NCBI GenBank assembly: GCA_030374805.1
Contig: JARGSG010000227.1
Span: 434,001-498,000 of the forward strand
DNA from: Gracilaria gracilis
Taxonomy: Eukaryota > Rhodophyta > Florideophyceae > Gracilariales > Gracilariaceae
Direction of reading: 5' to 3'
DNA: 64,000 bases
Below the pieces are notes generated by a model. It saw only the letters and a program-made list of their open reading frames with translations. It was not told the origin of the DNA and ran no database searches. Shown in pieces: positions 9,309-17,550 of this stretch (position 1 is the first letter of the stretch; every line of letters begins with the position of its first letter). Position numbers and translations under genes: made by a program.

Positions 9309-9330
9309 GGACTAGGTCTGGTCCTAGACA

Positions 9331-9545
9331 CAAATCGCCAAGCCTGCAAACCAGGCACGAACTTTAAAAACACCTTAGGAATCTAACACTTTCTTTGTAC
9401 CATATTGTAGCCCAGTGAGTGTAGCACGGCTACTGATTTGTGGTTTGTGGCTACGGTGTAGAGATAAGTGTTATAGGTTGTTGGGGTTCTTAGCATATCC
9501 CCGCGTACGAGAAAATAACGTACGCGTTCCATAAATGAGAGAGAA
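9331..9545 (+). mobile_element. SINE-like retroelement, copy B1 (second family)
   Basis: This repeat shares a module plan with family A: a box-A-like TAGCCCAGTGAGTG, then CACGGCTA, then a GGGGTTC arm and an ACGTACGCG stretch. The rest of the sequence differs. A shorter copy with an internal deletion lies at 22169-22265, sharing the tract CTTTCTTTGTACCATA and the terminal GACGTACGCGTT segment. It has no open frame. Exact ends are uncertain. Confidence 0.5.
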
Positions 9546-9839
9546 AAACGACTTTACTGTCTAGCACCGTTTCCCTGATTCTTCCTTTGTACGAATGAGG
9601 TCCAACGGAAACGTTCGTACCCCGAGGTTTTTGCAGGGTTTTCTCGGGGGGCTTGCGTTTGCGCCGGAAGAAGTTGGTCCGACGAGCGCTGATTCCCTTT
9701 CTCTAATGTCGCCGAAGACGTGGGGGGTAGAAAAAAGGATATTGTCATGGTCTCTAGGGCAGCACAATGGGGTACGTGCAAAGCGCCTTGTCGTTGTGTG
9801 CCTCTCTGCCGATGACCCATAATGTGGGTGAATGAGTGG

Positions 9840-10017
9840 TATGACGAACATGAATAGGAACAAATGATACAACGGCCAGCGGGGCAAAAGCCTGAAGTAA
9901 CTAATACTGAAAGCACCGAAAGAGATTCTGGCCTTCCTTAGGAAAGAGAAGTATCTGTAGGTAAATTCTCTGTTGTGTTAGGAATTAAGAACACAGTGTC
10001 CAAAGTAAAGAAGAAGA
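9840..10017 (+). mobile_element. LINE 3' tail relic
   Basis: The plus strand encodes the RT C-terminal peptide ILAFLRKEKYL near 9930-9960 and ends with GTCCAAAGTAAAG followed by AAG repeats at about 10000-10017, matching the tails of the other LINE copies. The left boundary is not visible. The stretch 9546-9839 before it holds no feature I can identify. Confidence 0.6.
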
Positions 10018-10042
10018 AGAAGCAACGGCTATGATTGTCGGT

Positions 10043-10257
10043 AGCGAAATGCTCACGCAGACGAGAATACCTTTAAAACCTAACGCTGTTTTGCGTAACA
10101 AAACATGGCGCAGTGAACGTTACACGGCTAAAGAGTTTTAGTTTGTAAGCTAGCTTATCAAAGAAGCGATAAGGGGTAACCTTCTTTCTACCTTTCACGG
10201 ACCCCATGCGATACGAGAAAAAAGGCGTATCTCGCTCACAATAAAAAGAAGAAAAAG
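10043..10257 (+). mobile_element. SINE-like retroelement, copy A2 (uninterrupted)
   Basis: This is the second member of family A, beginning AGCGAAATGCTCACG and ending in an A/G tail (AATAAAAAGAAGAAAAAG). It serves as the empty-site reference showing that the 9025-9189 LINE tail is a later insert in copy A1. No clear target duplication remains. Confidence 0.6.
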
Positions 10258-10261
10258 CCGG

Positions 10262-10749
10262 AGTGAGGGAAGGTGCCGAATCGTTGCGGGTGCCTAGTGG
10301 CTATTTTGTGGTTGACGACAGAAGCTTCACGAGATCCAAGTCGATGTCTCCAGGGGATTTTAAAGAAGGTCATGTGCATTCCACAAGATGAGAGGCAGAT
10401 ATATTTGAGGGAGGCGAGGCTCACGGAGGCAACGTTGGTGCAGTGGTTCACGGGTCACGCGCCGAAGCTACACTCAGTCGCCAGCTACATGAACAAGAAA
10501 GTTTACGCTGCGATTGTGCGCTTGGTGTTAAGAAAGACTGTAAACATGTGCTGCGACGGTGTGCTTTAACAAACGTGAGTCGACAGCAAATCTTTTGCAG
10601 TTGACAACGTAACCAGTAAAAGCCACTCAGAAACTTTGGAAGCACGTAAAAAGATTCTGGCCTTCTTGAGGAGAGAGAACTATTTGGTAAGATAGAACTC
10701 TTTTGTGTTAGGAATTAGAACACATTGTCCAATTAAAGAAGAAGAAGAT
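10262..10749 (+). mobile_element. LINE 3' end, longest copy in the window
   Basis: Coding-like sequence here aligns at peptide level with the minus-strand copy at 2219-2478: HSVASYMNKKV matches HSIIASYLDKKV, then CDCALGVKKDCKHVLRRC matches CDCGAAVKKDVEHVLFRC. A frame change between the two segments shows it is dead. It ends with FLRRE(N)YL, a short 3' UTR and CAATTAAAGAAGAAGAAG. The zinc-binding C-x-C...H...C motif is typical of the C-terminus of non-LTR retrotransposon proteins; the clade cannot be assigned without the RT core. Confidence 0.7.
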
Positions 10750-10767
10750 GTGCGTCCCTCGTTTAGA

Positions 10768-11365
10768 ACAAAGAGCAATGCGGACGACATTGATCCGGAG
10801 ATACTGCGGGACACTCAAAAACGTTGTGGGCACTGATCATAATTAGTTGCGTCCTGTCTATAACGTTGGTGACGCTCGTTGTGTGGCAATACATGATCGG
10901 TTGTTGTTTGGTGACGGAGCCTTTGGAAAAGTATGTGAAGAGCAGCGATGTGGGCGCTGGGTAGTTGCTTACGACATTTAACTTTTTCGCGCGCTTCGGA
11001 GTGTAGCACAAGTCCAAAGTGAAAGAGAAGGGATTCTCTGCTTCCGCCCCACCGCTGTTGAGAAGGCGGCGTTATCTGCGATGACAGGCGCTCGATGTTA
11101 ACAGCGTCACAAACGGCATGGCTTCAATTGTGGGGGCAGGTTTCGTTATCGTCGCTGCTAAGCTGTGCTCGTTTTCCCTCTACGATGCTTATGGTGTGGG
11201 CATCATGACATGAGCATGGGTGGGGTGGATTGCGCAACCGTTTCACTAGTAGGGCGTGAGACGTGATGCACTTGGTGTTTCAAGTACAGGTGTGAAGTGG
11301 GAAGGTAGTGGCACGAGGAGCAATGGTGCTGTGGAGGCAATTGATTGTGAGACGGAAAAGGCGTC
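10768..11365 (+). pseudogene. Decayed second copy of the zinc-knuckle/pyrophosphatase-like gene
   Basis: Three collinear blocks match the intact gene on the same strand: about 10768-10990 with 5210-5436 (first membrane segments), 11012-11047 with 6626-6661, and 11052-11365 with 6846-7160. The intervening parts are deleted. The copy contains in-frame stops, for example in the segment aligned to GAGYLFKTF, and several small shifts. The zinc-knuckle head and the C-terminal third are absent. Divergence is clear but modest. Its position 2.6 kb downstream of the intact gene, in the same orientation, suggests an old tandem duplication later invaded by SINE/LINE copies. Confidence 0.85.
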
Positions 11366-11760
11366 ACAGTGGTATTATCATATTGGATCCGACAAGACAA
11401 AAATCAAGTATATCATCTATGCAGATAACCTGATGCATAGTTTCGAGGGAGAAGGTATTGATGTTGGGTTTTAAAGTTAGACTGGTTCTTTCGGATTGTA
11501 CATTTGTGCTAAATAGTCGACGGCGTTAGAGAATTGTACGGAAGTTTCGGTGTAGTCATCTGATTGCTCTTGGCGAAGTGCCCACATCGGAATAGAATAT
11601 CATGATCCAATGATGGTGAGGAATGAGCACTAGTCTATCGGCAGAAGATGGAATGGCGAGTGTATGACAAGTCAGTGCCTTCAAATTGAGCGACATAAAG
11701 CGTTACCCTAAAGCACTTCCGACTCTTCGGTCGGAGAGAAGCGAGAAGATTATGCATCTG
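11366..11760. other. Intergenic, 3' flank of pullulanase-like gene
   Basis: I see no coding frame of note and no recognised repeat. It presumably contains the 3' UTR of the minus-strand gene that ends at 11761. Confidence 0.4.
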
Positions 11761-14700
11761 TTATTCGGGTGAGGGCTTGCCTTTGCTGCACATGGTCTTT
11801 GCATCAGTGATCTCGGTGACGTTTCCGCCACCTTGTTCTCTCATCGTCTCCGCCCTTTTCTGAAACTGTAGTCTTTGAGAGATCGAGTTGTTCTTTAGAG
11901 CTTGGTCTTCTGCAGTGGGCTGTGGTTCTAGCCCGACAGCATATCTTGAAAGTGGATCATCCCCATGAAATGAGCAATGAGCATCGGCTACAGCTGCAAG
12001 CCGAATTTCAAGCTGTGAGTTGTAGCATTCTTGCGGAGAAGCGCGGCGCAGTATGGCGGCGGAACGACCACCGACACATACTGAGCCAATAATCGGACCA
12101 TTTATAGTACGTGTGCCTGCAGTCCATGCGTTCACTATCTGCATCCATAGCACGTCTCCTTTCTTTCCAGGCAACTCAAATACAACCTGAAGAGGAGTTG
12201 CGTTGAGGAGCACCACAACTTCAGACCAGCGTAGCGACTCCTCTTCATGATCTTGCCCTTTCCAACCAGCTTGATGATGCGTGTCTTGTAAACGTTTTAG
12301 TAGCTTCTCGGGATCTCCTTTAAGTCGGTATCCGATACATCGATCAGGGACACGGAGACCACAATCTTCGTAGAAAACCACTTTCTCGTGAATCTCATTT
12401 GCGGTTTCTATACAGAAGATCTCCGGGTGTGCTCGGCGCAAAAGAATGAGTCCCCGATAGTATTGAACAATAGACCATTCTTTCAGTTTTGAACTCCATC
12501 GAATCATGTTGATCTCATCAGGTGACTCATATGAATTCTCATCATCAAACTTTGTTCTGCACATTTCTTGTCCAGCTTGGATAAAGGGAATTCCTTGAGA
12601 TGTGAACACTATAACCGCTGCCAATTTGTGCATTCGTCTAATATCTTCTTCGTTGAATTTGATTGTATCCGTTCTTGATCGAATGTAATGATTCAAGTGG
12701 TCCCACAGCGTGCGATTGTCATGACACTCGACGTAGTTAATGCTTTCCAAAGGCGAGTCGGCGAACATATCCACAGAGCCTATGATTCCACCCTTAACTT
12801 CCGTAAGCCTGCCGCCATCCATTACAAATGTCTCCTCAGTGTCAAATGGGGAGCCTCTAATCGCGTTTCGAAAAGTGTCGTTAAAGACTGCAAAACCTTT
12901 GGAACGCTGAGAACCCTTTTCAGTTGCCTTTATTGGAGAGAGACCACCGATCCAAGGTTCACCATAGACAATAATATCTGAGTCGATGGCTTTAAGTTCT
13001 TCAACAGCTCTCTGTATTGTGTTGACATCAATCAAGCCTAGAAGGTCAAATCTAAACCCATCAACTCCATATTCCGTGACCCAAAACTTCAAAGAGTCGA
13101 TGATGAACTTTCGTCCCATGGGAGATTCACTGCGAAACTCATTTCCGCAACCAGAGCCATTAGAATAACATTCACCACATCTTGGTTCATGAGGCTCTCT
13201 CCTTCCACAAGTACTCTCACCGTTGTGGGCAACTGGTGTATTCCCGCAAGTGCGGTAATAGTATCGTGGTGCTAGACCATTGAAAGAAAAACGCGCTTCC
13301 ATGTTAAATTCGTTACTGTCTTCTGCGGTGTGATTGTACACCACATCCATTATCACGCGCAGACCAGCTTTGTGAGCCGCACTGACAAGCTTCTTGAACT
13401 CTTTGACACGCGCCGAAGAGTAGGTGGACGAGGCATACCACCCGTCTGGCGAGTTAAAGTGAACCGGCATATACCCCCATCTATAGGCCTCATCATCTGC
13501 TTCGTTGTTATCAAAGTCCTGCACTGGCATGATTTGAACTGCCGTCACACCCATCTGTGCAATATGATCCAGCCCAGTAGAAAACTTGTCAAGCATCGAA
13601 AATGCGGTCTCAACTCCTGGCATGGCTTCCTGCTCCCATAGTGTTAAATGTTTATCCGGCCGGTTTTCAGGCTCTTTCATCTTCATTCTAGTCCCCCTCT
13701 CCGCAAGGCCCAGAAACTTGCCGCTGTTCCGAATACCCGATAACTTGTCGATTGTCATGTCACGAACGTGCAGTTCGTACACAATGATTTCAGCAGTCTC
13801 AACTTTCGGCCTTTCACAAACAGGGGTAGTATCAAAGCCATATATGAGGCCCCGACCGGCATGGGCCGTGTTACACTTAGAATAAGGATCAATGACTTCA
13901 ACGCCGGGAAACAGCCGTTTGTTTTCACCTTCAGCAAGCAATTTGTAGAACCTACCCTGCAGGTTCTTTAGAACGGTGGCTTTCCAACAGCCTTGAGGAA
14001 TTCGGCGCATGGGTACAACCACACGGCCTGCGTCCCCTGTTGGCTTTTCATAAAGGATTACGCTCACCTGATCAGCCGCGGGTGCAAAACATCTAAACAC
14101 ACACTGTTTCTCAGTATATGTCCAGCCAAGCGAGCCCTTGTAAAGGTACTGATCTTCGTCTTCATGTGTTTCCCAGTGCAAACAAACAGAATCAAAGGGA
14201 GGGATACTTACAACGACATTCTCAACAAGAAAATCTTCGTCAAACGCTGCGACGGAATCATCAAACAACAAGCGCAGTTTCGTGAGAGACAGCTGTTTGC
14301 TCTTTCGATAGCGCAGAACTTTACCAGCAACTTGATCATGAGATTGCTTTCCTTCATCGAGAAGAGCCTGTACAGATCGTTTACAAAGCTGGACAACAAC
14401 CTCCGGATTCGAATGGCGTCCACACGTTTTAGGCGGTGAAATCCACTCCACCGGAACAGGCGTAGTAACGATAATAGAATTCTCCGCATCAACATAAGCA
14501 TTCATCATAGACTTGACATCGTCAAGAGACCGAAGAACAAATGAAGTACTTTGTGTAATAATGAAGGTGGGCAAATGATCGTACTTGTCGTCATATTGTG
14601 GTCGGTCTTCACTTTGCACGCATTGCTCTTCCAAAAAGGAAGCATTCCAGACACGTTCAGTACCATCTTTTTCGAGCCAAGCATCACCGCCACGCCTCGG

Positions 14701-16398
14701 AAGTAGGCATATGGAATTGGCAGCTCCGTAACAGGCGCGGTCGACGATAAAGTCAACCCATGCTCTTGTTTCAGCAACAGGTTCAAGTGCGACCCGATGA
14801 GTGAGAGGATCGGTTGCATCCCAACTCCACAAGTCCCAACCATCATAATCAGAAGGTAAGAAGCGGCGATATCTGATTCTGAACAACCGCTTGGACTTGA
14901 AAAGTTGGGGTTCAGGAGGCCGAACATATATTTTAGAATCGCCTTGAATGAAATGAAGAATCTGAGATGGGGGTTGCGCACTCGTCCACTCTCTGATTAC
15001 GTCTCTTCGACACGCATCTCGAGACGGTTCTCCTATAACGGTATGACCAAAATGGTTGAGTGTAGTTTGCGCAGGATGCAGTTTCATTCGAACAGGTTCT
15101 GCATAGATCTGAGATTTATATGGAAATATATATCCAATGAGATGAAAAAGGAGTTGACCCGGAACGTGAGGTCTGGTTGCAGTGAGCTTTGTGGCAAAAG
15201 CAGGATAATGGTCGGTAGGATTTGTCCAGATGTGGAGCTCCCAATCGGTCCACTGATGATCAAAGCGATGATAAACGATTGTTATGTCGACTTCTGACGG
15301 GGTGAGCAGTCGAGGGAAAGATTGGGCATAGATGACGCGAAGACCTAGGGAAGGACGCCATATGAGAGGCGGTTCCTGAATAGTGGATGAAGACGATGTT
15401 CGGGCTGGCATGACGGAGAGTTGAAGATGATGAGATTCGGAGGAGGTTTGGTGTTCTAGTAGTTGAGTTAAGTCAATTGAGAAAGCTCGAGCGGTGTGAT
15501 ACGGGGACGGTAATGATATGGTTTGCAAAGTTGTGGTTGATGTTGATGTTGTGGCCTTGACGGTAATTGAGACAATGGGCGTAGATCGGTCCATTCGATA
15601 ATAAAATAAGATGAGGTACTTTGAAGGCACGATGGCGGAAGACGGGCTGACGGTGAGCGTTTGCGGCGGTTGAATGTGCGGCGACAAATAGTTTGAGCGC
15701 GAAGCCTGCTCAACAAGAGCGGCAAACAAATCAAGTGACGCGTGGTTTGAATGCGAACAAAGCGAAATGTGCGGCGAGTACGGCGCATGAAAGGTAGAAA
15801 ACAACGGCTGCGAGTTGGAAGGAACAGCATGCAGATGCGAGCTCTGCAGCGTGAGCGAGATAGTAGCGCCAAGATGAGCGGTATCAAGCACGAACAAGGA
15901 GGGCATGGCCGGCACACGAAACGACGGCGTGGCGCCAAACACATGGCGCTTCATGTGTGCGGCGTACAAAACAAGCCAAGAGCTGCTACAATCGGCGGTG
16001 ACGAAGGTGAGATGCGGCAGCAAGGCCGGCGACGGCGCGGCGTCGGCAGCGCCGCTGAGCAGGAACACGTGCTTCTCGCCGCGCCGCAGCGGCAGACGCG
16101 ACAGCCGTACGCGGCGCGGGGGCTCCACGCCCAGCGCGCTGTGCGCCGGCTGCAGTAGCACGTCGTCGTGCACGCGCGCCACTTGCAGCCGGAACAGCGC
16201 GCCGAACGAGCTGTGCTGCTGCGGGCGGCACTGCGCGTACGCGCGCGCGGCGGCGGCGGCGGGCGCGTTCGCGTCGCGCACGATGAGCGTCCAGCGGTGG
16301 TAGTCTGCGCGCGGGCGGTGGTAGTGCACCACCAGGCACGTCGTCGGCGTCGGCTTGGCCATCGGCATCGGCTTGGCCATCGGCATCGGCATCGGCAT
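11761..16398 (-). CDS. Type I pullulanase-like alpha-glucan debranching enzyme (GH13) with N-terminal CBM41-like domains
   Basis: This encodes 1545 residues from the ATG at 16398, the first ATG in frame; the frame stays open to 16749 without one. The C-terminal half is a GH13 barrel preceded by a CBM48-like domain (about 790-900). The type I pullulanase signature appears as YRWGYMP (about 971), followed by DVVYNHT, GFRFDLLG with the nucleophile Asp (about 1114), YGEPW with the acid/base Glu (about 1144) and VECHDN (about 1227), so it should be active. The N-terminal half contains at least three pullulanase-associated CBM41-type starch-binding modules, marked by VVHYHRPRADYHRW, IVYHRFDHQWTDW and RIRYRRFLPSDYDGW. 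It would hydrolyse alpha-1,6 branches during synthesis or breakdown of floridean starch. No transit peptide is evident in the ATG-initiated form, consistent with a cytosolic site. The N-terminus begins with a Met-Pro/Ala-Lys repeat. A pullulanase is favoured over an isoamylase. Confidence 0.88.
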   Translation of the reverse strand: MPMPMPMAKPMPMAKPTPTTCLVVHYHRPRADYHRWTLIVRDANAPAAAAARAYAQCRPQQHSSFGALFRLQVARVHDDVLLQPAHSALGVEPPRRVRLSRLPLRRGEKHVFLLSGAADAAPSPALLPHLTFVTADCSSSWLVLYAAHMKRHVFGATPSFRVPAMPSLFVLDTAHLGATISLTLQSSHLHAVPSNSQPLFSTFHAPYSPHISLCSHSNHASLDLFAALVEQASRSNYLSPHIQPPQTLTVSPSSAIVPSKYLILFYYRMDRSTPIVSITVKATTSTSTTTLQTISLPSPYHTARAFSIDLTQLLEHQTSSESHHLQLSVMPARTSSSSTIQEPPLIWRPSLGLRVIYAQSFPRLLTPSEVDITIVYHRFDHQWTDWELHIWTNPTDHYPAFATKLTATRPHVPGQLLFHLIGYIFPYKSQIYAEPVRMKLHPAQTTLNHFGHTVIGEPSRDACRRDVIREWTSAQPPSQILHFIQGDSKIYVRPPEPQLFKSKRLFRIRYRRFLPSDYDGWDLWSWDATDPLTHRVALEPVAETRAWVDFIVDRACYGAANSICLLPRRGGDAWLEKDGTERVWNASFLEEQCVQSEDRPQYDDKYDHLPTFIITQSTSFVLRSLDDVKSMMNAYVDAENSIIVTTPVPVEWISPPKTCGRHSNPEVVVQLCKRSVQALLDEGKQSHDQVAGKVLRYRKSKQLSLTKLRLLFDDSVAAFDEDFLVENVVVSIPPFDSVCLHWETHEDEDQYLYKGSLGWTYTEKQCVFRCFAPAADQVSVILYEKPTGDAGRVVVPMRRIPQGCWKATVLKNLQGRFYKLLAEGENKRLFPGVEVIDPYSKCNTAHAGRGLIYGFDTTPVCERPKVETAEIIVYELHVRDMTIDKLSGIRNSGKFLGLAERGTRMKMKEPENRPDKHLTLWEQEAMPGVETAFSMLDKFSTGLDHIAQMGVTAVQIMPVQDFDNNEADDEAYRWGYMPVHFNSPDGWYASSTYSSARVKEFKKLVSAAHKAGLRVIMDVVYNHTAEDSNEFNMEARFSFNGLAPRYYYRTCGNTPVAHNGESTCGRREPHEPRCGECYSNGSGCGNEFRSESPMGRKFIIDSLKFWVTEYGVDGFRFDLLGLIDVNTIQRAVEELKAIDSDIIVYGEPWIGGLSPIKATEKGSQRSKGFAVFNDTFRNAIRGSPFDTEETFVMDGGRLTEVKGGIIGSVDMFADSPLESINYVECHDNRTLWDHLNHYIRSRTDTIKFNEEDIRRMHKLAAVIVFTSQGIPFIQAGQEMCRTKFDDENSYESPDEINMIRWSSKLKEWSIVQYYRGLILLRRAHPEIFCIETANEIHEKVVFYEDCGLRVPDRCIGYRLKGDPEKLLKRLQDTHHQAGWKGQDHEEESLRWSEVVVLLNATPLQVVFELPGKKGDVLWMQIVNAWTAGTRTINGPIIGSVCVGGRSAAILRRASPQECYNSQLEIRLAAVADAHCSFHGDDPLSRYAVGLEPQPTAEDQALKNNSISQRLQFQKRAETMREQGGGNVTEITDAKTMCSKGKPSPE

Positions 16399-16783
16399 GG
16401 CGTCGGGCGTGAGCGGCTCAGCGGAGTGGAGGTGAGGTGAGGTGCGGCACGGAATCTGATGATCAGATGCGAACAGATACCAATTACTGGGCGCGCCAAT
16501 TACTGCGCGCGGCGCGTAATTGCGCTCGCTCCACTGCGCGCGGAAACCGCCTCCGCGCGCCGATTGGCTTTTGCTAGCCCTAGCTGCAAAAATCTGGCAC
16601 GTGTGGCGCGCGCATTGGGCGGCTGTTCGGCGCTGCAAACTGGCAGATCGACGGCAGATGAGTGTCGCACACACACGCCGCCTCGCAGCGGCGGTCGTCT
16701 CCACTCTGCAACGCCCACTGCGCCTGGCGGGCGCGCTACTCGCAAGCACTACAAATACCGCCGCGCAGCACCCAACACATTTG
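16399..16783. promoter_or_regulatory. Divergent GC-rich promoter (pullulanase / Ser-Pro-rich protein)
   Basis: A 385-bp, CpG-rich spacer separates two genes transcribed apart. It holds the motif CGCGCGCYGATTGGCT at about 16554-16569, containing an inverted CCAAT box. The same 16-mer pattern recurs at 36925-36940 in front of the APH-fold kinase. No TATA box is evident. Bidirectional promoter use is inferred from the layout. Confidence 0.5.
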
Positions 16784-17245
16784 ATGAGCTCATCGCCGTC
16801 GGCAAGCGCACGTCAAGCGCACGTCCGCAGCAGCCCCCCTCCCCCTCCCCCTCTCCCTCCCCTTCCCCCCCGGTCCGTTGTGTTCCCGACTTGCTCTAAC
16901 TCCATGTCGTCGTCCACGGCGTCTGCATCGTGCAAGCCCACTTCCTCTGACGGTGACCAATCGGTGTCGCCGTTATCTCCGTTCCGCCTACCGTTTCTGT
17001 CCATGAACCCTGCGCTCAATTCGCCGCCCTCCCTGTCGCTGTCGCGCACGCGCTCGCTGCCTATCACCCCCGTGTCGGACACGCCGCCGCCTTCAGCCTC
17101 TGCGCTGCCGTCGCGCTCGTCGAGTCACATTTCGCCGCAGCCTGGCAGCCTCACCGACCTGGACGTGAAGGAGGGGCTCACGCATACGCAGCGTGTGGCA
17201 AGAGCCACCAGAGAGTTCAGAGACGCCTGGATGGTCATGGAGTGA
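16784..17245 (+). CDS. Ser/Pro-rich hypothetical protein
   Basis: This encodes 153 residues from the ATG at 16784. The N-terminal two-thirds is low-complexity Ser/Pro with a run of prolines broken by Leu, many SP and TP sites, and no membrane segment. The last 35 residues (LTDLDVKEGLTHTQRVARATREFRDAWMVME) form a charged, probably helical, better-ordered segment that could be a binding motif. I do not recognise the family. Support comes from codon continuity, the shared divergent promoter and the clear change in composition at the stop. A shorter start at 16903 is possible. Confidence 0.5.
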   Translation: MSSSPSASARQAHVRSSPPPPPPLPPLPPRSVVFPTCSNSMSSSTASASCKPTSSDGDQSVSPLSPFRLPFLSMNPALNSPPSLSLSRTRSLPITPVSDTPPPSASALPSRSSSHISPQPGSLTDLDVKEGLTHTQRVARATREFRDAWMVME

Positions 17246-17550
17246 TCGTGCTGCATGTTTTCTATGCAATCGTGTGCTTGCTTGGCCTGGCCCTTGCGCT
17301 GTTTGTTTCGCTCCAGCCGTTGACACTTTCCAACTTTACAAACACCACTTCGCCCTGTTTTTTTGCGCTGTCTGCTGCACTTGATTTTTATTATTTTGTT
17401 GTTGTAAACTAATTTGTATATGTCAACTTCACATACGCGCCGTCTGTTTGACGTCCGTCAACATGCTTGAACCGTCCCAGATCTTCATGCTGCTTTTCTC
17501 CCTCCGCCCCACAACCGCCCCACCACCCCCACAGATCCATCTCTCCTTCA

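Larger units (their letters stand above)
8894..9319 (+). repeat. Target-site duplications around SINE-like copy A1
   Basis: GGACTAGGTCT occurs at 8894-8904 and again at 9309-9319, exactly bracketing the SINE-like copy at 8905-9308. The 11-bp perfect direct repeat is what LINE-driven target-primed insertion produces and fixes both ends of the element. Confidence 0.8.

Noticed and set aside
15951-17326. Numerous long frames on both strands around the pullulanase start
   Set aside because: Very GC-rich DNA leaves few stop codons, so overlapping long frames are expected by chance. Only the ATG-led frames fitting the family or composition were kept.
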